Source: JAUVPY01 sp034412795 (GTDB lineage: Bacteria; Chloroflexota; Anaerolineae; 4572-78; NAK82). From it: 64,000 nucleotides of DNA. The position numbers were made by a program, and so were the translations under genes. The stretch lies in NCBI GenBank assembly GCA_034412795.1, contig DAOUMD010000296.1:25251-89250 (forward strand), written 5' to 3'. The notes beneath the pieces were generated by a model. The model did no database searches, was not told the origin of the DNA, and saw nothing but the letters and a program-made list of their open reading frames with translations. How positions within the stretch are numbered: the stretch's first letter is position 1; the number at the start of each line of letters is the position of its first letter. Below, piece after piece: positions 16,381 through 24,836 of this stretch.

Positions 16381-18219
16381 ATGTTCCAGGGTGGGTATAT
16401 GGGCAGATTGCTCAGGATTGATCTAAGCACGCGGCATTATTCCATCGAGGAGATTGAGTCAGAGGAATACCGTCTCTTCCTGGGTGGGCGTGGGTTAGGT
16501 GCCTTGTGGTACTGGCGCGAGATTGGCCCCGAAGTCAGGCCGCTGTCGCCTGAGAACAAAATCGGCTTCTTCACGGGACCGATGACGGGTGTGCCGCTGG
16601 TTTCAACGACGAAGTTGCAGTTGACGACCAAAGGCCCAGAAACTGGGCATTACCTTTGCTCCAATTCCAGCGGGAATTTCGGCCCGCGCCTGCGTGAGGC
16701 CGGCTTTGATGCCTTAGTCCTGGAGGGAGTTTCGGAGCGGTGGACGGCGATCGTCGTCGAGAACGATACCGTGCGATTCATTGATGATGAAAGCTGGCAG
16801 GGCACGACGCCTATGTGCGCTCGCGATCGGTTGCTGGACGGACTGCCTGGGGGCAAGTGGGCGACGATGAGTGTTGGTCCGGCGGCTGAAAGTGGCGTCG
16901 TCTTCTCGTCCCTTTTTGTGGACGATGGGCGCGCCTTTGGCCGCGGTGGTGGCGGAGCTGTGCTGGCCTCGAGACGGATTAAGGCGCTGGCCGTGCGCGG
17001 CGACGGCAGCGTGCCGCTGGCCGACGCGGCCAAGTGCAAAGAGATCACCGCAGCCGCGCGCGACAATCTGAAAACCTCACGCGCCAAGCACCGCCAGTTG
17101 GGCACTTCCCAGTTGGTGGAGATCATCAACGAGCTGGGTTGTATGCCCACGCGTAACTTCCAGACGGCCTGGGCACCTCCTGAACGGGTCGAAGGCGTCT
17201 ACGCTCAAACCCTGCACGACCAGTATTATGTGCGCAACTATGCCTGCTACCGTTGCTCGGTTGCGTGTGGGCAGATGGCCGAAGTGAATGAGGGTGAATT
17301 TGCCGGGGCGCAGGCCCGGCCGGAGTACGAAAGCATCGGCCTGCTGGGTCCGTCGTGTGGCATCAACAAGATGGATGCTGTGATCGCCGCCAATCAGAAG
17401 TGTGACGACTTGGGCATAGATACGATTACGGCGGGTAACTTGGTGGCCCTGGTTATGGAACTCTTCCAGCGCGGGTTGGTTTCGGCAGAGGACAATGAGG
17501 GCCTGGAAGTCCACTTTGGCGATGGGCAGGCGCTATTGTACATGCTTGACTTCATCGCTGAGCGGCGTGGGTTGGGAGACATGATCGCCGATGGCGCCCG
17601 GGGCATCATACAGGCGCGGCCTGAGTGGGAACGCTACATCTTGCATAGCAAGGGTCTGACCTTCCCTGCGTATGATCCACGTGGTTTTCACGGCATGGGA
17701 CTCTCGTATGCTACCTCGGCGCGTGGCGCCTGCCACAATGTGGGTGGATACACAGTGAGTGGTGAATTGTTGAAGGGCAAACCCGACCGGTATGCCGTAG
17801 AAGGCAAAGGCGAATACGTCAAAAGTCTCCAAGATAACCGCGCCTACATCGACAGCTTAGGACTCTGCACGGTAGTACGTGGCGCCTATCAATTCACCAC
17901 CAGCCCTGCCCCCGAGACTCTGCTGGCGATTACTGGTTATGACTTTGCTCCTCACTTGATGACCATTGGCGAGCGAATATCCACTTTGGAGCGAATGATC
18001 TGGGTGCGTGAGGGGATTAACCGCAACCAAGACGCCCTGCCGCCGAGAATGAAGGAAGCGATTCCCGATGGCCCGGCTGCTGGTCATTTCATAAGTGATG
18101 AGATGCTAGACACTATGCTGGATGAATACTATGTTTCGCGTGGCTGGGACGTGACTGGCAAACCGATGTCCGAGACACTGGAGAAACTGGAGCTGACAGA
18201 GGTGCTAGGATTAGGGTGA
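16381..18219 (+). CDS. Tungsten-dependent aldehyde:ferredoxin oxidoreductase (second)
   Basis: 612 residues from ATG 16381, which has AAAGGAGG 7 nt upstream; the open frame extends 19 codons further but without a site. Pterin-binding N-terminal motifs (GGYMGRLLRIDLSTRHY, GGRGLGALWYW) are present. Cys289, Cys292, Cys296 (CYRCSVAC) and Cys496 form the 4Fe-4S set. Both cofactor motifs are canonical: CDDLGIDTITAG and DSLGLC. This paralogue is distinct from the AOR at 8949 and is flanked on both sides by MoaD-like genes. It would oxidise an aldehyde with reduction of ferredoxin; substrate unknown. Confidence 0.9.
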   Translation: MFQGGYMGRLLRIDLSTRHYSIEEIESEEYRLFLGGRGLGALWYWREIGPEVRPLSPENKIGFFTGPMTGVPLVSTTKLQLTTKGPETGHYLCSNSSGNFGPRLREAGFDALVLEGVSERWTAIVVENDTVRFIDDESWQGTTPMCARDRLLDGLPGGKWATMSVGPAAESGVVFSSLFVDDGRAFGRGGGGAVLASRRIKALAVRGDGSVPLADAAKCKEITAAARDNLKTSRAKHRQLGTSQLVEIINELGCMPTRNFQTAWAPPERVEGVYAQTLHDQYYVRNYACYRCSVACGQMAEVNEGEFAGAQARPEYESIGLLGPSCGINKMDAVIAANQKCDDLGIDTITAGNLVALVMELFQRGLVSAEDNEGLEVHFGDGQALLYMLDFIAERRGLGDMIADGARGIIQARPEWERYILHSKGLTFPAYDPRGFHGMGLSYATSARGACHNVGGYTVSGELLKGKPDRYAVEGKGEYVKSLQDNRAYIDSLGLCTVVRGAYQFTTSPAPETLLAITGYDFAPHLMTIGERISTLERMIWVREGINRNQDALPPRMKEAIPDGPAAGHFISDEMLDTMLDEYYVSRGWDVTGKPMSETLEKLELTEVLGLG

Positions 18220-18222
18220 GTT

Positions 18223-18474
18223 GTGATTGAGGTAACCGTCAAGTTCCTGGCCGGCTCGCGTGAAGACTTCGGGATTTCTGATACGACGATATCGATGCCA
18301 CAACACGCTGTCCTCAGTGACTTGGGACCCTATCTACACGCTCTCGGAGTCGATCAGGAGGCAGACGACATCATCATCACCTTGAATAGCCGGGGTTTGC
18401 GGCAGTGGCCGTCTGATCGACGCTTTGCCCCGGGCGATGTGATCGCGGTTTTTCCTCTGATTTCCGGCGGATAG
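18223..18474 (+). CDS. MoaD/ThiS-family sulfur carrier protein (second)
   Basis: 83 residues with a C-terminal FPLISGG. The beta-grasp pattern (IEVTVKFLAGSREDFG, DIIITLNSRGL, APGDVIAVFPLI) is clear. It starts at GTG 18223, 3 bp after the second AOR stop, with GGTGAG overlapping the end of that gene, so it is translated with it. This tight pairing supports a dedicated role in cofactor sulfuration for that enzyme. It differs in length and sequence from the copy at 15935. Confidence 0.8.
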   Translation: MIEVTVKFLAGSREDFGISDTTISMPQHAVLSDLGPYLHALGVDQEADDIIITLNSRGLRQWPSDRRFAPGDVIAVFPLISGG

Positions 18475-18510
18475 ATCGTTGGTTCTTTACTGGCGAGATC
18501 GGTACGACGA

Positions 18511-19836
18511 ATGAACAGCCTTGAGGCGTTAACCAGACCCATAAAAGGGCAACAGGTCTTTTCCCCAGAGTTGCCAGACTACGACTTCTTGCGGCATTGT
18601 GTTCGTTGTGCACGCTGTTTGCCGGTGTGCCCCACCTATCAAGAAACGGCGCTGGAGACGCAGTCGCCGCGCGGCAGGTTGTCGCTGATCAAAGCTGTCG
18701 AAGATGGCAAGCTGCCTTTTGAGTCGAGCGTGGAGGGGCACCTGTACCATTGTCTCGACTGCCGCATGTGCAACACGGTCTGCCCGGCTAACGTGCCGAT
18801 TGGCGAGTCGATTATCGCAGCGCGGGCTGCCTTCGGCGAGCGGCTGGGGCGTCCCTGGTGGCGCAGATTGGTCTTCCGGCACATTCTCATCTCAGCCGAC
18901 AGACTGGGCTGGGCTATGTGGCCGTTGCGCATCTACCAACGCCTGCGGTTGTCGGCGCTAGTCAGGCGGCTGCTGGGCCTGTTGCCGGGACGCCTGGGGC
19001 ACCTACGGCATATGGAGGCTCTGTTGCCCAGGTTGCCCGGCTATGCCTTGCACAAGGTGTTGGAACCGGTCACGCCCCCTGTAGGGGAGCGCCAGTACCG
19101 GGTAGGTTTCTTCCTCGGCTGTATGATGAGCCAGCTTTTTGCCGAGGAGAGCCGTGCCACGGTGAAGGTACTAGCCAGCGCCGGATGCGAGGTGATCACG
19201 CCCCGAGGGCAGGTATGTTGTGGAGCCCCGCAAGACGACCAGGGAGAACGCGAGCAGGCGCGCAAGTTTGCTCGCACCAATGTACGGCTATTTGAAGATA
19301 TGGGGGATGTCGACGCTATCGTCACCGACTGCGCTGCTTGTAGCGCTATGCTCAAGGAATATGGGGAGCTGCTGCATGACGATCCGGAATACGCAGCACG
19401 CGCCCGTCGCTTCAGCGGACAGATCAAGGATATCTACGAATGGTACGATGAGATCGGCCTGGCTGTGAATCATAACGGCACGGGCAATACTGCTTGCATC
19501 ACAATTCACGATGCCTGTCACCTGGCCAATGCCCAGGGGGTGCGCCAGCCCCAAAGGAATCTGCTGGGCCGTATCGAATCAGTTCAGATTGTGGAGATGC
19601 GCGATCCGAGTGCCTGTTGTGGAAGCGCGGGTATATACAACATCACCCACCCGCAAATGGCCGATAAGCGGCTGCAACGTAAAATGAAAAACATCCAAGC
19701 CACGGGGGCATCGGTGGTGGTTACCAACGGGCCAGGCTGTTTGTTGCAGTTGAGGGCGGCTGTGCGCGAAAGGGGGCTGGATGTGCAAATCAAGCATATA
19801 TCCCAGCTAGTGGAAGAGGCGATGGGGGAGGGCTAA
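18511..19836 (+). CDS. glcF: Glycolate/lactate-oxidase type iron-sulfur subunit (GlcF/HdrD-like)
   Basis: 441 residues. Two N-terminal 4Fe-4S motifs (CVRCARCLPVCP and CLDCRMCNTVCP) are followed by two CCG domains (GCMMSQLF...VCCGAPQDDQG and ACHLANAQG...ACCGSAGIYN), the GlcF arrangement. It would pass electrons from the FAD subunit encoded next to a quinone or other carrier. With GlcD it oxidises 2-hydroxy acids such as glycolate or D-lactate to the 2-oxo acid. This gives the cluster a second route, beside the NAD-dependent dehydrogenases, from hydroxy to oxo acid. Confidence 0.88.
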   Translation: MNSLEALTRPIKGQQVFSPELPDYDFLRHCVRCARCLPVCPTYQETALETQSPRGRLSLIKAVEDGKLPFESSVEGHLYHCLDCRMCNTVCPANVPIGESIIAARAAFGERLGRPWWRRLVFRHILISADRLGWAMWPLRIYQRLRLSALVRRLLGLLPGRLGHLRHMEALLPRLPGYALHKVLEPVTPPVGERQYRVGFFLGCMMSQLFAEESRATVKVLASAGCEVITPRGQVCCGAPQDDQGEREQARKFARTNVRLFEDMGDVDAIVTDCAACSAMLKEYGELLHDDPEYAARARRFSGQIKDIYEWYDEIGLAVNHNGTGNTACITIHDACHLANAQGVRQPQRNLLGRIESVQIVEMRDPSACCGSAGIYNITHPQMADKRLQRKMKNIQATGASVVVTNGPGCLLQLRAAVRERGLDVQIKHISQLVEEAMGEG

Positions 19837-19838
19837 GC

Positions 19839-21242
19839 GTGAAAGCGGAGATCATTCGGGAACTGAAAGAGGCAATCGGACACGATAGGGTATTGGACTC
19901 GCCGGTGGACCGCACAGCTTATGCGTACGATGCCACCTGGGGCGAGGTGCTGTCAGACGTTGTGGTGCTACCTGGTTCAACACAGGAGGTTGCAGCCACC
20001 CTCAAGATTGCCAATCGTGAGCGAGTTCCGGTCGTGCCTCGCGGGGCGGCCAGTGGACTGTCGGGCGGCGCGGTTCCGGTGGAGGGTGGCATATGCCTGA
20101 GCCTGGCCCGCATGAATCGCATCCTGGAGATCAGCTCCGACGAATTGATTGCGGTCGTGCAGCCAGGCGTAGTCAATATGGATTTGCAGGAAGCTTTGGC
20201 GGAATTTGGGCTGTTTTTCCCGCCTGACCCAGCCTCGTGGTATATGGCGACTCTTGGGGGGAATGTGGCTGAGAACGCCGGCGGTCCTCGTTGCCTGAAG
20301 TATGGTGTGACCAAGGACTATGTTCTCGGCCTTGAAGTTGTGTTGGCAGACGGGCGAGTTATGCGGACGGGGGGACGGACCATCAAGAACGTCGCGGGTT
20401 ATGATATAACCAGTCTATTTATTGGGTCCGAGGGGACTCTAGGCGTGGTGACTGAAATTATTGTTAAGTTGTTGCCCAAACCAGCGGCCAAGACCACCGT
20501 AATGGGCGTCTTTGGTGAAATCGAGCAAGCCTGCGATGCAGTCAATCGAGTGATTACCTCTGGCGTATTGCCGCTGACAACTGAGATTATGGATGGCGAC
20601 TGTATCGAAGCCGTGCAGAGCCAAAGGGACTACGGTTTACCCTCGGATGTGGACGCGGTGCTGCTGATTGACGTGGAAGGGTGGCCTGAATCGCTGGGGC
20701 GTGAGAGTGAGATTGTCACCGAGGCGTGCCAGGCGGCGGGTGCTCGCGAGGTGCGACGGGCGTGCGATGAAAGTGAGGCCGAACAATTGTGGGCCGGGCG
20801 ACGGGCGATTTCTGCCGCTCTCTCCAACCTGGGAGACAAGCTAGGGGAAGACATCGCGGTTCCGCGTAGCAAGATCCCGGAGATGGTAAGACGCATCCGG
20901 GCTATAGGCAAGAAATACGAGTTGCCGACTCCTGTCTTCGGTCACATCGGCGATGGCAATTTGCACCCATACCTCATTTGTGATCGAACCGACACAGAAA
21001 TGATGGAGCGAGTCCGAAAGGCAGCCGGCGAGATCTTCGGGGCAGCTATCGAGTTGGGTGGCACACTCACGGGTGAACACGGTATTGGCCTGGCCAAACG
21101 TGACTATCTTAACAAAGGGCTTCATCCGCTGGCTCGAGAGCAAATGCTAGCCATCAAGCGTGTGCTTGATCCTAACAATATCTTGAACCCGGGCAAGATA
21201 TTTGAGGAAACAGATATTTCTTCACCTTCTCCACTTGACTGA
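19839..21242 (+). CDS. glcD: FAD-linked 2-hydroxyacid oxidase (GlcD/D-lactate dehydrogenase type)
   Basis: 467 residues from GTG 19839, with GGGGGAGGG 6 nt upstream and 2 bp after the glcF stop. The FAD-binding PCMH domain (VVPRGAASGLSGGAVP, GGNVAENAGGPRCLKYG, GRTIKNVAGYDITSLFIGSE) precedes the C-terminal FAD-oxidase domain with PVFGHIGDGNLHPYLI and LTGEHGIGLAKRDYL. This is the standard GlcD layout. The probable substrate is the 2-hydroxy acid delivered by the LarA-like enzymes. The operon appears to end here; a strong promoter for the next block starts about 40 bp downstream. Confidence 0.9.
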   Translation: MKAEIIRELKEAIGHDRVLDSPVDRTAYAYDATWGEVLSDVVVLPGSTQEVAATLKIANRERVPVVPRGAASGLSGGAVPVEGGICLSLARMNRILEISSDELIAVVQPGVVNMDLQEALAEFGLFFPPDPASWYMATLGGNVAENAGGPRCLKYGVTKDYVLGLEVVLADGRVMRTGGRTIKNVAGYDITSLFIGSEGTLGVVTEIIVKLLPKPAAKTTVMGVFGEIEQACDAVNRVITSGVLPLTTEIMDGDCIEAVQSQRDYGLPSDVDAVLLIDVEGWPESLGRESEIVTEACQAAGAREVRRACDESEAEQLWAGRRAISAALSNLGDKLGEDIAVPRSKIPEMVRRIRAIGKKYELPTPVFGHIGDGNLHPYLICDRTDTEMMERVRKAAGEIFGAAIELGGTLTGEHGIGLAKRDYLNKGLHPLAREQMLAIKRVLDPNNILNPGKIFEETDISSPSPLD

Positions 21243-21281
21243 ACCAAACCCGAGCTGCTTCCAGCGAGAAAAAACTCAGAA

Positions 21282-21310
21282 TTGACAAACCACGTTGGAT
21301 GTGATATAAT
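21282..21310 (+). promoter_or_regulatory. Consensus sigma-70-type promoter for the decarboxylase-ABC operon
   Basis: TTGACA at 21282-21287, 17-bp spacer, TATAAT at 21305-21310: a perfect match in both boxes. The expected start is near 21317, giving a leader of about 450 nt before ATG 21769. Confidence 0.85.
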
Positions 21311-21317
21311 TCGGGGT

Positions 21318-21345
21318 AATGATGTAATGACAACATTATAACATT
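21318..21345. promoter_or_regulatory. Operator-like inverted repeat at the transcription start
   Basis: AATGATGTAATG, 4-nt spacer ACAA, CATTATAACATT: 10 of 12 positions pair. It begins at the predicted +1 of the perfect promoter just upstream, so a bound protein would repress. The GntR/UTRA protein at 40675 and the LacI-type protein at the left edge are candidates; the sequence does not match the LacI operators at 343-386. Confidence 0.6.
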
Positions 21346-21768
21346 ATATGTTTAGTTGCGACGGATATTTCCCGAGTGCTTGTTTAGTCACTTGTCGCTG
21401 GAAGGGGCCAGGATGGCCCTAGTCAGTTCAGCTCTGCCCAATTACTGAGCGATACCCATCTGATATTGCAGGGCTAGCCAACAGTGTTCATTGTCGATGA
21501 GGATGATACGATAATGCCAGTGATGTTGTCACTACTGCCTCACTCCTTCAGCTTTTTTTATCGTTTCCCTTTTTCTCCAGCGAGAATACTTAGTTATCTT
21601 CACGCACCTACGCGCCTGTTTTCGCTGGGTGTTAAGTCCGTTATGACGTTCCCTCACTTTATTTCAGTGCCAGATTGTGGTCCGATCACACACGAATAGC
21701 ATATCCAAAAGAACATAACCCAACTGCATATCACAGAATCTGCAATCAAAGAAAGGAGCAGAAGACTG
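21346..21768 (+). other. Long untranslated leader, no gene recognised
   Basis: About 420 bp between the promoter/operator and the decarboxylase start. A 71-codon frame at 21484-21699 has no ribosome binding site and a pyrimidine-rich, Phe/Ser-rich translation, so I do not call it. The segment 21540-21590 is strikingly T/C-rich. No known riboswitch pattern was recognised by eye. Confidence 0.4.
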
Positions 21769-22494
21769 ATGAAGGTCGACGAATGGGGTTACACCAACCC
21801 AGCAGTATCCGACTTGTACGGCAGGCCTCCCCTGGTATGGCGAGATATGCGTGTACAGTTGGTCGTCTACGAGACAGATATCGACAACGTGCGTCGCGTG
21901 GTGCCGGAGCCAATGGAACCGCGCACCAACATTGTAATTAGCTGGGTCTCTGAGTTTGAGCTGGGCACCACACAGGGTGGTTTCAAGGAAGCGGCCATCT
22001 ACGTACAGGTCAAGTATGGGGACATTGAGGGTGACTATGAGCCCTTCCTATATGTCAATTCCCATTTGCCGTTGACCGCTGGCCGGGAAATTTGGGGCTA
22101 TCAGAAGAAGATGGCCGAAATTGGGCTATTTCACGAATACGAGGCGGTACGCGGCCAGGTAGACCGCCTGGGGCACCAGATTCTCAAAGCACTGGTTGTG
22201 CCCGAGTACGAAGCCAAGATGGACGAAGTGCCCTGGAGTACAGGCGGCGTCTTCTCGCTCAAATACATTCCCAGTGCCGAAGAGGGCGGGCAGCCGCTGC
22301 GCGAATTGATACTTACCCCCGGTGAGTTCACGGCACAAGCCGGCAAGTTTTTTGGCGGACGGGCGTCCGTAACCTACGAGCGCTCTGAAATAGACCCAAC
22401 TTACATCCTGGAGCCCAAGCGCATCATCGGTGGCTTCTTCGGGCAAGGTGATCTATACCTTCCCTTGGGCAAGATTGTGCATCGCTACGAATGA
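21769..22494 (+). CDS. Acetoacetate decarboxylase family protein
   Basis: 241 residues, family length. REIWGYQKKMAEIG around residues 106-117 corresponds to the family's Glu and paired-lysine active site (Lys113/Lys114, Schiff-base lysine in true acetoacetate decarboxylase). LPLTAGREIWGY and the C-terminal RIIGGFFGQGDLYLPLG-type strands fit the beta-barrel cone. The family contains decarboxylases, dehydratases and aldolases of oxo acids, and the true reaction here is unknown. AAAGGAGC precedes ATG 21769. It is coupled (ATGA) to the aldehyde dehydrogenase gene; with the KDPG aldolase next, an oxo-sugar-acid substrate is likely. Confidence 0.85.
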   Translation: MKVDEWGYTNPAVSDLYGRPPLVWRDMRVQLVVYETDIDNVRRVVPEPMEPRTNIVISWVSEFELGTTQGGFKEAAIYVQVKYGDIEGDYEPFLYVNSHLPLTAGREIWGYQKKMAEIGLFHEYEAVRGQVDRLGHQILKALVVPEYEAKMDEVPWSTGGVFSLKYIPSAEEGGQPLRELILTPGEFTAQAGKFFGGRASVTYERSEIDPTYILEPKRIIGGFFGQGDLYLPLGKIVHRYE

Positions 22495-23954
22495 GACCAG
22501 CTATGAATCAGATAAATCTTCAGCTCTTCATCAATGGGAAGTGGACGCCCTCCGAGTCAGGGGAGACCTTTGAGGTCTCCAATCCTGTCAATGGCCAGCC
22601 AATGGGAACGGCGGCCAAGGGAGGGCGCACGGACGCTCAACGCGCGCTTGAGGCTGCCGAACTGGCCTTTGGGGGCTGGTCGCACACGACAGGCGACGAG
22701 CGTGCCCAACGGCTTAAGCAAGCTGCCGAGGTCGTCGCTGCTCGTCAGGATGAGCTGGCCGAAATCCTGACACGTGAGCACGGAAAGCCGTTGGGCGACG
22801 CACGCAAGGAAATCAAGGGCACCGTCGCCACCCTGGAATACTATGGCGAGGAAGCACGACGCATTTCCGGCGAAATTGCACCCCCCAAGTCTGCCACGGC
22901 CCGCAGCCTGGTAGTACGCCAACCAGTCGGGGTCGTGGCGGCCATTGCTCCCTGGAACTACCCGGTTTCGCTTATGGCCTGGAAGCTTGCGCCAGCGCTG
23001 GCGGCTGGCTGTACCGTTGTCGTAAAACCCCCCAAGAATGCTCCCCTGGCCACAACTCTGGCCGTGGCCATCGTTGGTCAGTCTGGGCTTCCCGATGGAG
23101 CCGTCAACGTGGTCACCGGGCCGAGCTCTGTGGTCGGAGAGGAGCTGATTACCAACCCCATCACACGTATGGTCGCTTTTACGGGTTCGACGGAGATTGG
23201 CAAGCACTTGATGCGGACTGCTGCCCATGATCTAAAGAAGCTCGTGCTCGAACTTGGCGGTCATACACCCATGGTCGTCTTCAGGGACGCGGACCTCGAA
23301 CGGGCTGTGGCCGATGGTGTCAAGCGCTCCTTCCGCAACATGGGCCAGATCTGTAATGCCGTCAATCGCATCTATGTCGAAGAGGACATCGCGGAACAGT
23401 ACATTCAGCGCTTTGTGGAATTGACGGGCAAGCTCACGATGGGCGATGGTCTGGCTGACCCTGACGTGGACCTGGGCCCTATGATCGACCAGGAGGGCAT
23501 CCAGCGCGTGCAACGCCACGTGGACGATGCTCTGGCCAAGGGTGCCAAGCTATTGTGCGGGGGCAAGGGGCCTGATCTTCCTGAACTGCGCGGAGGTTTC
23601 TTCTATGAGCCAACTGTGCTGACCAGCGTTACCTCCGAAATGCTGGTTATGCACGAAGAGTCGTTTGGACCTATTGTCGGGATCGCTACCTTTAAAGGTG
23701 TTGAGGAAGCCATCCAGTTGGCAAACAGCACCGACTATGGTTTGGTGTCCTATGGCTACACCAAAGACTTGGCAACCGCCTTCACTTTTGGCGAGGGCGT
23801 TCAAGCGGGTAGCGTGGCCATCAACACGGTCAGCCCTGACTCGCTCTACGCACCCTATCCCGCCTGGAAGCATAGCGGTATAGGTCTGGAACTTTCGCAT
23901 TACGGTCTTGAGGAATACCTGCAAGTTAAACACATCTTGCTCGAGCTAGGATAG
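22491..23954 (+). CDS. NAD(P)-dependent aldehyde dehydrogenase
   Basis: 487 residues from ATG 22491 (overlapping the previous stop); ATG 22503 gives MNQINLQLFINGKW and is an equally good start. The family motifs are in place: APWNYPVSLMAWKLAPALAAG (Asn), FTGSTEIGKHLM (Rossmann), LELGGHTP (general-base Glu), MGQICNAVNR (catalytic Cys) and EESFGPIVG. The enzyme oxidises an aldehyde to the acid in the cytoplasm; succinate-semialdehyde, lactaldehyde or a sugar-derived aldehyde are possible. The operon position before the KDPG aldolase gene suggests sugar-acid catabolism. Confidence 0.9.
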   Translation: MRPAMNQINLQLFINGKWTPSESGETFEVSNPVNGQPMGTAAKGGRTDAQRALEAAELAFGGWSHTTGDERAQRLKQAAEVVAARQDELAEILTREHGKPLGDARKEIKGTVATLEYYGEEARRISGEIAPPKSATARSLVVRQPVGVVAAIAPWNYPVSLMAWKLAPALAAGCTVVVKPPKNAPLATTLAVAIVGQSGLPDGAVNVVTGPSSVVGEELITNPITRMVAFTGSTEIGKHLMRTAAHDLKKLVLELGGHTPMVVFRDADLERAVADGVKRSFRNMGQICNAVNRIYVEEDIAEQYIQRFVELTGKLTMGDGLADPDVDLGPMIDQEGIQRVQRHVDDALAKGAKLLCGGKGPDLPELRGGFFYEPTVLTSVTSEMLVMHEESFGPIVGIATFKGVEEAIQLANSTDYGLVSYGYTKDLATAFTFGEGVQAGSVAINTVSPDSLYAPYPAWKHSGIGLELSHYGLEEYLQVKHILLELG

Positions 23955-23961
23955 CCCAACA

Positions 23962-24597
23962 ATGAAATCTCATTTTGATATTCTCAGCCAACTGATCCAG
24001 GGAAAACTGGTAGCTGTGGTCCGTTTGGACAGCGGTGAACAACTGGTTAAGGTAGCTGAAGCACTCAAAGCCGGCGGTATCACTGTCATTGAGTTTACAG
24101 TCTCTACACCAGGCGCTATCGACATGATCAAGGAAGCCGCCTCTCGCTTCGGCGACGAAGTGCTTATGGGTGCTGGAACCGTCCTTGATCCGGAGACGGC
24201 GCGGGCGGCCATCCTGGCTGGCGCCGAGTTCATCGTCACCCCCACACTCAACTTGGCTACCATCGAACTTTGTAAGCGCTACGGCAAGCCCATCGTGCCC
24301 GGTGCCCTGACACCTACCGAGATTCTGACGGCCTGGCAGGCCAGCGCTGATATGGTGAAGGTATTCCCCGCCAGCCTGGGCGGGCCGAGCTACGTCAAAG
24401 CTGTGCTGGCTCCTTTGCCCCAGATTCGCTTGGTCCCGACGGGTGGGGTGAGCGCGGACAATGCTGCCGAGTACCTGAAAGCAGGGGCTGTTGCGGTCGG
24501 AGTGGGCGGCCGACTGGTCGATAAGGCCGCTGTTGCACGCGGCGATTGGGGTGCCATCACCGCCGAAGCACAGCGGCTTGTGACCGCTGTGTGCTAA
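23962..24597 (+). CDS. eda: KDPG/KHG aldolase
   Basis: 211 residues, a complete Eda-type class I aldolase. Schiff-base Lys133 lies in DMVKVFPAS and the general-base Glu in VIEFTVSTP; MGAGTVLDPETA and PTGGVSADNAAEYLKAGAVAVGVG are the phosphate-binding parts of the barrel. It cleaves 2-keto-3-deoxy-6-phosphogluconate (and often 4-hydroxy-2-oxoglutarate) to pyruvate and a C3 or C2 aldehyde. With the KDG-kinase-like protein at 4396 it completes a lower Entner-Doudoroff branch for aldonic and uronic acids. It lies 7 bp after the aldehyde dehydrogenase gene. Confidence 0.92.
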   Translation: MKSHFDILSQLIQGKLVAVVRLDSGEQLVKVAEALKAGGITVIEFTVSTPGAIDMIKEAASRFGDEVLMGAGTVLDPETARAAILAGAEFIVTPTLNLATIELCKRYGKPIVPGALTPTEILTAWQASADMVKVFPASLGGPSYVKAVLAPLPQIRLVPTGGVSADNAAEYLKAGAVAVGVGGRLVDKAAVARGDWGAITAEAQRLVTAVC

Positions 24598-24651
24598 CTG
24601 ATAGAGGAACTAAGTTAAAGTAGTTTCTCTGTTTCACAAACAGTAAGATAC

Positions 24652-24667
24652 ACACGTGCCCACGTGT
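24652..24667. promoter_or_regulatory. Perfect 16-bp palindrome before the binding-protein gene
   Basis: ACACGTG-CC-CACGTGT, in the 239-bp gap between eda and the binding-protein gene. It may be an operator or a small mRNA hairpin; a second palindrome GCGCTCGAGCGC follows about 70 bp later. Confidence 0.4.
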
Positions 24668-24836
24668 TGGAATAACTGCTAGGCTAGACGCCAATCTGGC
24701 TGGAGATGATGGGCTGAAAAAGCGCTCGAGCGCGCCGGTCTTTCTGAAAGGAGGTGTCATCGTAACCTATTGACTCACCAGCATCTGGTCTAGATGTAAA
24801 ACCAAAGTTCATGTGTTAGCAAGGAGGAACTCAGAA

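Noticed and set aside
21484..21699. A 71-codon frame in the long leader
   Set aside because: No ribosome binding site; Phe/Ser-rich translation from a pyrimidine tract. Could be revisited if conserved.
24740..24780. A ribosome site (AAAGGAGGTG) suggesting a small gene before the binding protein
   Set aside because: No start codon with an open frame of useful length follows before the true binding-protein start.
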